Source of the DNA: Erysipelotrichaceae bacterium OPF54
GTDB lineage: Bacteria; Bacillota_I; Bacilli_A; Erysipelotrichales; Erysipelotrichaceae
DNA length: 64,000 nucleotides
Assembly (NCBI GenBank): GCA_022834735.1
Contig: BQKD01000001.1
Coordinates: 1,155,659 to 1,219,658, forward strand
Reading direction: 5' to 3'
The translations under genes and the position numbers were made by a program. The notes below the pieces were generated by a model that worked only from the letters and a program-made list of their open reading frames with translations, had not been told where the DNA came from and did not search any database. Shown piece by piece: positions 16,617 to 24,160 of this stretch (positions within the stretch are counted from its first letter, which is position 1; every line of letters begins with the position of its first letter).

Positions 16617-18044
16617 ATGGAAAAGCAAGAATTTGATTTTCGTTCCTGGATCAGGGACAGGAAGCAGAACATGTATGATCTCGTGATCGAGGATGACGAT
16701 CATTATTGTCTGCAGACTGACTACGGCACGGCCCGGATCAATTTCTATCCGGACCAGATCGTAGAGATCAGCATCACGAGCGCCAAGACAGATGAAATCA
16801 AGTATTACCTGCATTTTCAGCTTGTAGACGACGAGCATACCAGACAGCTGTTCTACGAAATGGAGGAGGCGCTTGACAAGCTGCGCTACGACAAGAACCT
16901 GAAGATCCTGCTTTCATGCACTTCGGGATTTACGACATCCTATTTTGCCCAGGAGCTCAATGAAGCGGCCAGAACGCTTCATCTCGATTATTCTTTTGAT
17001 GCTGTGCCGTATGTCGAACTGTACGACAAGGCAGAAAACTATGATATCGTGCTCCTGGCGCCGCAGATCGGCTATATGAAAAAGAAAATATCGCTTTCGA
17101 TGCCGGAGAAACTGATCGTCCAGATCCCGACATCGACGTTTGCCGCCTACGATGCGATGGGAATGATCCGCTTTGTCGAGGAGAGCCTGAAAGAGAAGAA
17201 AAAGAAGAAAAAGAAAAAAAGCTGCAGCGGGCTGTGCTGCAAAGCAAAAAGCACGCATACGATCCTTTGCATGGCTCTCGTATACGACGGCAGCGAAGTT
17301 TCCTTCTATACGCGCCTGTATCAGGACGGGATCGTTCTTCTTGATGAAACGACCATCCGGCCCGTCTTCGATGTGTCGACCATCTGGGATACGATCAATT
17401 ATGCCCAGACAAAGGCGACGATCGATTTTATCGCGATCGCGATGCCAGGGACCGTCGATCCGGACGGTTCGGTCGATTTTGAATGCATCCTGCGCGACAC
17501 GGGCAATCTGAAAAAATCGGTACAGGAGCGCTATCACATTCCGACCCTGGTCATGAACAATACGAATGCGGGTGCCTGCGGATACCATGTGCTGCATCCG
17601 GAATATTCCAGCATTGTCCTGCATTCGCAGCCGTACGGAAAAGGAATGGGCGGACAGGGGATCATCGTGAACGGAAAGCTCGTCACCGGCCTTGGCGGCA
17701 TCAGCGGGGAAGTGAAGTACTATTTAAAGCGCATGCAGTTTTCGGATTCGCCCAAACAGCTTGGGCGGACCGAAAGCGGGCAGATCGAGCTGGTGGTCAA
17801 TGCGCTGCTGGCGACCATATCGCTGCTCGGACCGGAAATCATCGCTCTGCGTACGCCGATGGTCAGCGATATGAACATGCTCGAAAAGCGTCTGGCTCAT
17901 TTTATCCCGGAGCGCTCGCTTCCAAAGCTTGAATTCATTTCCGATATCAACGAGCTGATCTTTGAAGGAATGCTCGAGCTGGCAGGGATCGAACACCGGA
18001 CCATTCTTGAGCAGACCAGCGGACAGCCTGCCTACAGAGCATGA
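16617..18044 (+). CDS. PTS EIIB-like / ROK-like fusion protein
   Basis: A 475-residue protein with three parts. Residues 1-95 match nothing I recognise. Residues about 96-190 look like a lactose/cellobiose-type PTS EIIB domain, with Cys at the active-site place in LLSCTSGFTTSYFAQEL. After a lysine-rich linker (about 193-203), residues 215-470 resemble a ROK domain, including GKGMGGQGIIVNGKLVTG and GGISGE. The usual ROK motif NDANA reads NNTNAGA, so the catalytic Asp appears to be Asn, and the zinc cluster is absent. It is therefore more likely a sugar or phosphorylation sensor than a kinase. No DNA-binding domain is seen. Confidence 0.75.
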   Translation: MEKQEFDFRSWIRDRKQNMYDLVIEDDDHYCLQTDYGTARINFYPDQIVEISITSAKTDEIKYYLHFQLVDDEHTRQLFYEMEEALDKLRYDKNLKILLSCTSGFTTSYFAQELNEAARTLHLDYSFDAVPYVELYDKAENYDIVLLAPQIGYMKKKISLSMPEKLIVQIPTSTFAAYDAMGMIRFVEESLKEKKKKKKKKSCSGLCCKAKSTHTILCMALVYDGSEVSFYTRLYQDGIVLLDETTIRPVFDVSTIWDTINYAQTKATIDFIAIAMPGTVDPDGSVDFECILRDTGNLKKSVQERYHIPTLVMNNTNAGACGYHVLHPEYSSIVLHSQPYGKGMGGQGIIVNGKLVTGLGGISGEVKYYLKRMQFSDSPKQLGRTESGQIELVVNALLATISLLGPEIIALRTPMVSDMNMLEKRLAHFIPERSLPKLEFISDINELIFEGMLELAGIEHRTILEQTSGQPAYRA

Positions 18045-18047
18045 AAG

Positions 18048-18071
18048 GAGACCATGGCGGTCTCTTTTTTT
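18048..18071 (+). terminator. Terminator of the ROK-like fusion gene
   Basis: GAGACC (18048-18053) pairs with GGTCTC (18059-18064), then seven T. Confidence 0.8.
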
Positions 18072-18078
18072 CGCAAAG

Positions 18079-18105
18079 AAAAAAGGCTTTGCGCAAGCCT
18101 TTTTT
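18079..18105. terminator. Second, bidirectional terminator hairpin
   Basis: AAAAAAGGCTT and AAGCCTTTTTT pair around TGCGC, with T-runs on both strands. It lies between the ROK-like gene and the convergent small gene at 18227. Confidence 0.75.
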
Positions 18106-18226
18106 CAAGAAAGTTTAAGAAAGGGAATTTGATTATGAAGTGAGCTCTTATCTAGCTCATGTTCATTAAACCACGCTTCCCTGAAAGATACAATTGTTAT
18201 GCTTTGAATGATACTAATATGAGATT

Positions 18227-18496
18227 TCAGGCACGCTGCATGCGCAGTCTTTCATCGAGGGCGATCTTCTGGTAAAGATCGGCATGAAGCTCGTTGAAAT
18301 CGGTTTCTTCCAGAACTTTTCTGTTCTCATGGGTCGTGATCGGACAGTCCATGAAGTACAGATCGTCCTTGTCGTGCAGCAGATATACTTTGACTGCCAA
18401 ATGATTGTTGGTGACATAGACCCGGCATGTGATCGAAGCGCCGATCGAGAATGCCTTTTCTACAAATTCTTCGGGTTCGAGATGATTTACGCTCAT
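18227..18496 (-). CDS. Conserved small hypothetical protein (89 aa)
   Basis: An 89-residue soluble protein beginning MSVNHLEPEEFVEKAF. AAGGAG stands nine bases before the ATG, which decides the start although the frame is open further upstream. No known domain is recognised; the beta-rich middle (CRVYVTNNHLAVKVYLLHD) suggests a small alpha/beta fold. The upstream region on the minus strand is AT-rich and could hold the promoter. Confidence 0.6.
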   Translation of the reverse strand: MSVNHLEPEEFVEKAFSIGASITCRVYVTNNHLAVKVYLLHDKDDLYFMDCPITTHENRKVLEETDFNELHADLYQKIALDERLRMQRA

Positions 18497-18652
18497 ATTC
18501 AGCAGCTCCTTCCTGTTTTCTATCTGCAGTATAAAAGAGCGGAATGAGAAAAGGAATGAATATTTTTGAAATAATGGAAAAAGTAGAAATATATTTCCTA
18601 AACAAAGAAAAATGACAGATAAAAATTTGGAAAACAAATTTTTTGGTTTTTG

Positions 18653-18679
18653 CGAAAGAAAAAGCCTGCAGAGCAGGCA
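18653..18679 (-). terminator. Terminator of the small membrane protein gene
   Basis: GCCTGC (18664-18669) and GCAGGC (18673-18678) form a hairpin followed on the minus strand by TTTTTCTTT. Confidence 0.7.
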
Positions 18680-18689
18680 CATCGTCTGA

Positions 18690-18884
18690 TCACGAACTTT
18701 TTTTCTTCCGGTTTTCGTTCCATAACGTATACCAGCAGAAAAGCACCATGGCCAGGCAGATGGACAGGATCAGGGAAGTCAGCCGCATGACAGAAGCGGG
18801 CAGCGCGAAAAATAAATTATTGATCAAAACGATAAGCATGCAGATCAGGCCGATGCCGCTGCACAGATCGCGGATCTGTTTCAT
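18690..18884 (-). CDS. Small membrane protein (64 aa)
   Basis: A protein of 64 residues with two hydrophobic segments (about 10-28 and 33-55) and a positively charged tail (NENRKKKSS), suggesting both ends inside. AGAGGTGG lies six bases before the ATG. No family is recognised. It is divergent from the aminopeptidase gene. Confidence 0.55.
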   Translation of the reverse strand: MKQIRDLCSGIGLICMLIVLINNLFFALPASVMRLTSLILSICLAMVLFCWYTLWNENRKKKSS

Positions 18885-18955
18885 ATGAGACCACCTCTGA
18901 AGATATCCTACCATTGTTCGGGATTTTTGGATGCTCATATGCCTACGCACGCCTG

Positions 18956-18984
18956 TTGACGCCGGATCGCCAAACCCGTATAGT
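18956..18984 (+). promoter_or_regulatory. Promoter of the aminopeptidase gene
   Basis: TTGACG (18956-18961) and TATAGT (18979-18984) are 17 bases apart, 29 bases upstream of the start codon. Confidence 0.75.
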
Positions 18985-19012
18985 TTGGATAGGAATAAAA
19001 AGGGTGAAAAAT

Positions 19013-20260
19013 ATGGATGAAATGAAATTGAAAGAATACGCCAGCCTGATCGCAGTACAGGGACTTAATGTGCAGAAAGGACAGGTTGTCGTGATCAATG
19101 CGCCAGTGGAAGCGAAAGTTCTCGTACGGGAAGTGGCCAGGGCCGCTTTCGAACAGTGCGAAGCCGGTGATGTGATCGTCCGCTACAAAGATCTGGAAGT
19201 GGAAAGGGAGCGGATCCTTCATGCAAATCGGCAGGCTTTTGAAAAGGTGCCTGCATACGAATCGCAGTTCTTTAATGAGACGGCCGAAAAAGGAGCGTGC
19301 TATCTGAGCATAACCGGGGCCGATCCGGACGGGATGAACGGGGTCGATATGAAACGGAGCGTGGAATATGCCGGCCGGCTGCGGATGGCGACGAAATATT
19401 ACCAGAACAAACTGGAGCGGATGGAGTCTTCATGGTGCGTGGCCGCCTGTCCGACCATGGGCTGGGCTGAAAAAGTGTATCCTGAGCTGAGCGGACATGA
19501 AGCGCTCGAACGCTTATGGAACGCGGTGTTCGAGGCATGCCGTGTGGAGCCTGGAAAAACGAGAGAAAACTGGCAGGAGCATAACCGTTCGTTCGAAAAG
19601 CATGTCGAGCTTCTCAATGCGCTCGATATCGAATATCTGCATTATAAAAACGGGGCGGGCACCGATCTGAACGTGCCGCTGGTCCGCGATTACCGGTTCG
19701 CGGGCGGCAGCTCGACGCTGCGCAACGAAAAAGGGACCGTTTATTTTCCGAACATTCCGACCGAGGAAGTTTTTTCGGCGCCCGATAAATATGGGGCGAG
19801 CGGACGTCTTCATGCCACGATGCCTCTGATCTATAACGGCAGCGTGATCGATAATTTCTGGTTCGAATTCCGCGACGGAAAAGTGGTCGACTTTGATGCC
19901 GGGACCGGAAAAGAAGTGCTGGAGGCGCTGCTCGGGAGCGATAAAAATGCCCGCTATCTCGGCGAAGTGGCTCTTGTGCCGGTCGATTCGCCGATCTCGG
20001 ACATGCATACGCTGTTCTACAATACGCTGTTCGATGAAAATGCGTCGTGCCATTTTGCGCTTGGCACAGCCTATCTCGAATGCAAAGAGGGCGGGATGGA
20101 GCTGGCCGGGGACCAGCTGGATGAAGCGGGCCTGAACGAGTCGCGCATCCATGTGGATTTCATGGTCGGCAGTCCGGACCTGCGCATTACGGCCCATTGC
20201 GCTGACGGCAGGGACGTGGAAGTTTTCAAAGACGGAAACTGGACGGGATTGTTTTGCTGA
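19013..20260 (+). CDS. M29 family aminopeptidase (AmpS/PepS-like)
   Basis: A 415-residue cytoplasmic metallo-aminopeptidase. Likely metal ligands are Glu in IPTEEVFSAPD, Glu in LGEVALVP, His in ENASCHFALG and the His-x-Asp of IHVDFMVGS, in the order of the thermophilic M29 enzymes. Length and domain order are normal. The ATG at 19013 is chosen because similarity begins at MDEMKLKEYASLI; the ribosome site (AAAGGGTG) is modest. It probably trims peptides to free amino acids. Confidence 0.92.
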   Translation: MDEMKLKEYASLIAVQGLNVQKGQVVVINAPVEAKVLVREVARAAFEQCEAGDVIVRYKDLEVERERILHANRQAFEKVPAYESQFFNETAEKGACYLSITGADPDGMNGVDMKRSVEYAGRLRMATKYYQNKLERMESSWCVAACPTMGWAEKVYPELSGHEALERLWNAVFEACRVEPGKTRENWQEHNRSFEKHVELLNALDIEYLHYKNGAGTDLNVPLVRDYRFAGGSSTLRNEKGTVYFPNIPTEEVFSAPDKYGASGRLHATMPLIYNGSVIDNFWFEFRDGKVVDFDAGTGKEVLEALLGSDKNARYLGEVALVPVDSPISDMHTLFYNTLFDENASCHFALGTAYLECKEGGMELAGDQLDEAGLNESRIHVDFMVGSPDLRITAHCADGRDVEVFKDGNWTGLFC

Positions 20261-20276
20261 GATCGTATAGGTGTAT

Positions 20277-20305
20277 TTGACTTGGTCAGTAAATCCCATT
20301 AAAAT
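20277..20305 (+). promoter_or_regulatory. Promoter of the DUF2812-type gene
   Basis: TTGACT (20277-20282) and TAAAAT (20300-20305) are 17 bases apart, 31 bases before the ATG. Confidence 0.7.
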
Positions 20306-20335
20306 ACATATGATAAAGAAATGGAGTGATCAAGT

Positions 20336-21781
20336 ATGACATCTGAAAACAAAGACTTGAAACGAAGTCGTACGCTGGACGAGCTCGACAAGCTGAACCA
20401 GCAGGATCGTATTTCATCCATTCAATTTAATGAGCCGGAACTGCATGATTTTGATGCGTCTTCAGTATTTGAGATCGACGAGTCAGACCAGACGCAGAAG
20501 CCGAAGCGGAAGATCTTCGGCAAGCGGGCGAATCGAACTGCGAATGTGAAAGTGAAGACGAATACATATGAAAGAAAGGATCGGATCGAAGAAGAGATCT
20601 CGATCCGTCCGAAAGAGGAAGTGATCGAAACCGGGACGGCGGCTGTTTCTGACGACAGGACTGCCGAACAGGAAACAGAAACGATCGCGATCCTGCCGCA
20701 GGAAACGATCGTCGAACGGCCTGAAGAGGAAACGATCGAACTGCAGCCGGAAGAAGCTCGGCGTTCCGAAGACGATGTAAAGGAAGAAGTCGAAGAAGCC
20801 GACCGGCAGGAAAAAGACCCTGTCTTCGCCATGGAGGTCGAGGAGATGGATCTCGATGCGCTCGATCAGGAAGCCAGGACCCTCGAAGAAGAAGAGGACG
20901 ACGAAGATGATGAAGACGACACGATCGAAGTCGAGCAGGGACAGTTCGTAGATGAAGACGACGAGGATGACGAAGAATACGAAGAGTACGAAGAAGACGA
21001 GGAAGAAGAGGAAGAGGACGACGGGTATCAGAACGAGTTCTATGATGAAGAGGACCAGGATCTGTATGAAGACCGCCGCCGGTTTTTGCTTTCCCAGTAT
21101 CCTGCGGCTGAAGCGTATCTTGAAGAACAGTCGCGCGACGGCTATCATTTCGTTCGCCAGGTAGGTCATAAATACTACTTTGTCAAAGGCGATCCGAAAC
21201 CGTATTATTACTCGATCGATTACTTCAAGAACGAACCGGGCGCCGAGGAATGGCGGACCTGGGAACAGGACGGATGGAAGCTTGTCGGTAAAGCGCCGGC
21301 CAAGAAAAAATCGGAAGCCGGATGGTTCATTTTCCGGAATTACCAGGAGCCGGGCGAATACAAGAAGGAAATCGAAAACGAAGAGGAAAAGTACCGCTTT
21401 TTCAGAAAATATGCCAATTCGTGCCGTTCCACGATGTTCCTGATCTTTATCTGTATGGCATGCTGTATCGTGACCGCGTTCCTGCAATATGAATTCCAGG
21501 GATATCTGTGGGGGATCATCGTTTGTCTTGTGCTGTTCGTGATCGCGCTGATCGCCTTTCTGACATACGGGCGTATGCTGCGCAGTGCCCAGAAGCGGGC
21601 CCGGCTGTTAAAAGCCAGGCTGCGGGTCAAGGAAAGCCAGCAGGCCAAAGACAGGGAAGGATATTTTGACGTTTCTGAAAGCGAGACCCAGCTCGAGTCG
21701 GACTGGAACACTCTGGAATCGGCCAAAACGAAGAAAAAGAAACTGCGCCGTCATGACGACGACGAGGATGATGACGAATAG
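20336..21781 (+). CDS. DUF2812-like membrane protein with long acidic N-terminal region
   Basis: A 481-residue protein. Residues 1-245 are low-complexity and become strongly acidic (long Glu/Asp runs about 175-245). Residues about 250-345 resemble DUF2812: AEAYLEEQSRDGYHFVRQ, a YYFVKG/YSIDYF stretch, then EEWRTWEQDGWKLVG. Two membrane segments follow (about 372-390 and 396-415), then a charged tail ending in acidic residues. DUF2812 proteins often belong to PadR-linked stress operons, but no PadR gene is nearby. The function is unknown. Confidence 0.7.
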   Translation: MTSENKDLKRSRTLDELDKLNQQDRISSIQFNEPELHDFDASSVFEIDESDQTQKPKRKIFGKRANRTANVKVKTNTYERKDRIEEEISIRPKEEVIETGTAAVSDDRTAEQETETIAILPQETIVERPEEETIELQPEEARRSEDDVKEEVEEADRQEKDPVFAMEVEEMDLDALDQEARTLEEEEDDEDDEDDTIEVEQGQFVDEDDEDDEEYEEYEEDEEEEEEDDGYQNEFYDEEDQDLYEDRRRFLLSQYPAAEAYLEEQSRDGYHFVRQVGHKYYFVKGDPKPYYYSIDYFKNEPGAEEWRTWEQDGWKLVGKAPAKKKSEAGWFIFRNYQEPGEYKKEIENEEEKYRFFRKYANSCRSTMFLIFICMACCIVTAFLQYEFQGYLWGIIVCLVLFVIALIAFLTYGRMLRSAQKRARLLKARLRVKESQQAKDREGYFDVSESETQLESDWNTLESAKTKKKKLRRHDDDEDDDE

Positions 21782-21803
21782 TCCGGGAAACCGGGCTTTT
21801 TTA
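21781..21803 (+). terminator. Terminator of the DUF2812-type gene
   Basis: GTCCGG and CCGGGC pair around GAAA, followed by six T. The stem starts at the last base of the stop codon. Confidence 0.7.
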
Positions 21804-21805
21804 TC

Positions 21806-21839
21806 GAAAAAAGCTGTCTGCATAGCTCGCAGACAGCTT
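21806..21839 (-). terminator. Terminator of the GT14-like gene
   Basis: A perfect 11-base stem, AAGCTGTCTGC (21811-21821) with GCAGACAGCTT (21829-21839), precedes six T on the minus strand. Confidence 0.85.
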
Positions 21840-21856
21840 CGTATCGGAATAAGGGA

Positions 21857-22729
21857 TCATTTCAGATACGCATCAAAATAATCCTGGTATACATCAAAGT
21901 TCTGATCGCTCTTGATCTTCGTGGCAAACAGAGCGTCTGGATGCGCGGCGATCGTTTCGAGCGTGGTCGGCTCGAACGGCTTCTGCATCACGTATTCGCC
22001 GCTTTTGCCGCATACCCAGATGTTTTCGTTGACATGTTCGACCGGCGAGAATTTGCGCAGCATGGTCGCAATCGCCAGCTCTTCAGGATACAGACACATC
22101 TTGAACGTGTTCGAACAGTACGGAAAGGCGTCGGCAAGCGTGCGTGCGCTCTGCGGCGTGAGCACGAACCACGGATAGCTCAGGACGAGCGTGTCGTCGA
22201 TCCGGCGCTGTTTGAAGCTGTGCACAAGCTTCGAGGTCATGGCATTCATTCCTTTGACCATCGCGCTTTTCTGAAAGCTCATCGTGTTCGTGAAGAAGGC
22301 ATAGGATTCAAAGCGTTTCGCGATCGATCCGTCTGTATCGGAATCCGATAGAACGTAGTAAATGTCTTTGCCTTCGTGCTTTTCAAAGTAGCTGACAATG
22401 TCCTTGCGCGAACGGACAGGCATCATCCCGTCGGTCATGAGCACGAACCGGTCATAGTGCTTCTTTTCGTTGACCTGGGCGTCGAAGGCGTTGCGCAGCT
22501 GCACGATCTGGCCGCGAGGCAGGGACAGGTCGCCGGCAAGCGCCTGCTGCTGGACCTGGGAAACGTGGACAGCCGGTTCGTCGGCGTACGTGATCACGAT
22601 CTGATCGCGCAGATCGTCGTCATTGATCATGACGAACACATCGTCGCCGAATTCGATCAATGTATCGAGGTTTTCGGAAAGCTCGTCGAATGACGTTCCG
22701 ATATAATGCATGCAGTAAGCTATTTTCAT
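21857..22729 (-). CDS. Core-2/I-branching (GT14)-like glycosyltransferase
   Basis: A 290-residue protein resembling bacterial GT14 enzymes: YDRFVLMTDGMMPVRSRKDI corresponds to the conserved substrate-binding segment, YPWFVLTPQSARTLAD to the acceptor region, and YPEELAIATMLRKF to the catalytic Glu region. The usual Core-2 N-terminal MAHN motif is replaced by MHYIG, so the match is distant. The start at 22729 has AGGAG about nine bases upstream. The role may be decoration of cell-surface glycans. Confidence 0.6.
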   Translation of the reverse strand: MKIAYCMHYIGTSFDELSENLDTLIEFGDDVFVMINDDDLRDQIVITYADEPAVHVSQVQQQALAGDLSLPRGQIVQLRNAFDAQVNEKKHYDRFVLMTDGMMPVRSRKDIVSYFEKHEGKDIYYVLSDSDTDGSIAKRFESYAFFTNTMSFQKSAMVKGMNAMTSKLVHSFKQRRIDDTLVLSYPWFVLTPQSARTLADAFPYCSNTFKMCLYPEELAIATMLRKFSPVEHVNENIWVCGKSGEYVMQKPFEPTTLETIAAHPDALFATKIKSDQNFDVYQDYFDAYLK

Positions 22730-22784
22730 AATCTTTTTCTCCTGTTTATACTGTTTCATGGTACTTGAGCGGGCAATGAAAAAC

Positions 22785-22810
22785 AAGTCCCGATCATCCG
22801 ATCAGGACTT
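22785..22810 (-). terminator. Terminator of the three-gene operon
   Basis: AAGTCCCGATC and GATCAGGACTT pair with one wobble; the minus strand continues TGTTTTTC. Confidence 0.7.
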
Positions 22811-22854
22811 ATTTTCTTTTCCTCGGTTTGTTCTGCTTGTGCTTTGCCCGGTTT

Positions 22855-23283
22855 TTACAAAGCGCTGACAGCCGGTTTCTGTCCCAGCTCTTCAAGCACT
22901 TCTTCCAGGGATTCGGCAGCCAGACGGACCGTTTCCACGCACTTCTTTTCTTTGGAGTAATGGAGCGGTTTGACCTGGGCGCACTGGGTCGCGCCGATCT
23001 TTTTGTTGAAAGCGGCAACGACTTTCTGCGAATAAGGACGCAGCGTATCGAGATGATCGTGCGCTTTTGTCTTTACATAAAGCATGGACAACACGGAAAT
23101 GCTTGCGCAGAGCGCTCCGCACGTCAGCCCCGTGTACAATCCGCTGCCAAAACCAGCCACCATTTTCATGTCGTCTTCGTGAAGCTTGAGATCATAGTAT
23201 TCATTGCCGGCATGAATGATCGCTTCCGCACAGTTGTATCCGTTTTCCGTATACTGTTTCACGGCCGCTTCGGCAAAGCGCAT
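22855..23283 (-). CDS. C_GCAxxG_C_C family probable redox protein
   Basis: A 142-residue protein of a family of presumed redox or metal proteins defined by spaced cysteines. Seen here are Cys in GYNCAEAI (about residue 18), TCGALCAS (about 55-60), QCAQV (about 101) and KKCVETV (about 115). The spacing and the FGSGLYTGLTCGA segment fit. Its start overlaps the last base of the reductase gene upstream, so both are translated together. The biochemical role is not established. Confidence 0.8.
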   Translation of the reverse strand: MRFAEAAVKQYTENGYNCAEAIIHAGNEYYDLKLHEDDMKMVAGFGSGLYTGLTCGALCASISVLSMLYVKTKAHDHLDTLRPYSQKVVAAFNKKIGATQCAQVKPLHYSKEKKCVETVRLAAESLEEVLEELGQKPAVSAL

Positions 23284-24155
23284 TATTTTTTCCTCCAGCC
23301 AAAATCAGACAGGATCTGCAGCACATCCTCGTCGAACGTACCGAACGTAATGCCGTATTTTGAAAGCTTGCCGGCATCCAGACGGTAATCGCGGAACCGG
23401 TCCGCGTACCGTTCGTAGTTGGGCAGGATGTATTTTTCGATCGCTTCCGGCGTGGCGCCGATCGCTTCCGCCACGAACTTCGCGCTTTCGTACGTGGATT
23501 TGTTGTTGTGGGAAGCCACATGATATACACCGGCAGGAAGCTTCGTGATCGCTTCGAACTGTTCGGCCAGATGTCTGGCATAGGTCATGCAGCGTTTCTC
23601 GTTGACCGTGAACAAGGTCGGGCTCTGGCGCAGGATGGCATTCATGACATTGGCTACGATGTTCGGGCTTGCCTTGATGCCTGGCATCGAAAGGCCCATC
23701 ATCCATGAATAGCGCAGGATCACGGCATCCGGGCACAGCTTGCTGATGATCGATTCGCATTCGATCTTGTTCTGACCGTAGACCGTAACGGCCTGCGGTT
23801 CTTCCTCTTCCTTGAATGGCCCATGTTCTGCTTTGCCGTTGAAGATCTGCTCGGTAGAGCAGAAGATCAGCTTCGCGCCTTTCCGGGCGCACACTTTGGC
23901 GATTGCTTCGGTCGATTCCACATTGATCTGATGGGCGAGGGCCGGATTATCTTCGCATACGGCTGTCGTGGCATTGGCGGCCGTATGGAAACAAATATCG
24001 AAATCCTGTTTCGAAACGAACTGTGCGACCGCTTCCGGGTCGGACAGGTCCGCGTCCTTGCGCGTCATTCGGATCCAGTTGAACTTGTTTTTGTTCAAAT
24101 GCGCGATATAGGAGGCAAGATACCCGTTTGCCCCCGTGACAAGTATTGTTTTCAT
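23283..24155 (-). CDS. NAD(P)-dependent sugar-nucleotide reductase (RmlD/extended SDR-like)
   Basis: A 290-residue extended short-chain dehydrogenase. The Rossmann motif VTGANGYLASYI lies at residues 6-17, and the catalytic Tyr-x3-Lys is in YGQNK (about 136-140). It resembles dTDP-4-dehydrorhamnose reductase, but the other rml genes are absent here, so the substrate is open. The gene lies five bases after the DeoC-ManA fusion and one base before the C_GCAxxG gene, forming a three-gene minus-strand operon. Confidence 0.75.
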   Translation of the reverse strand: MKTILVTGANGYLASYIAHLNKNKFNWIRMTRKDADLSDPEAVAQFVSKQDFDICFHTAANATTAVCEDNPALAHQINVESTEAIAKVCARKGAKLIFCSTEQIFNGKAEHGPFKEEEEPQAVTVYGQNKIECESIISKLCPDAVILRYSWMMGLSMPGIKASPNIVANVMNAILRQSPTLFTVNEKRCMTYARHLAEQFEAITKLPAGVYHVASHNNKSTYESAKFVAEAIGATPEAIEKYILPNYERYADRFRDYRLDAGKLSKYGITFGTFDEDVLQILSDFGWRKK

Positions 24156-24160
24156 TGCGT

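Noticed and set aside
20483..21487. A 334-codon minus-strand frame opposite the DUF2812-like gene
   Set aside because: It is the Phe/Leu-rich complement of the acidic repeats and has no independent support.
23283..24155. Naming the reductase RmlD
   Set aside because: The fold and motifs fit, but no rmlA, rmlB or rmlC is nearby and the family is broad.
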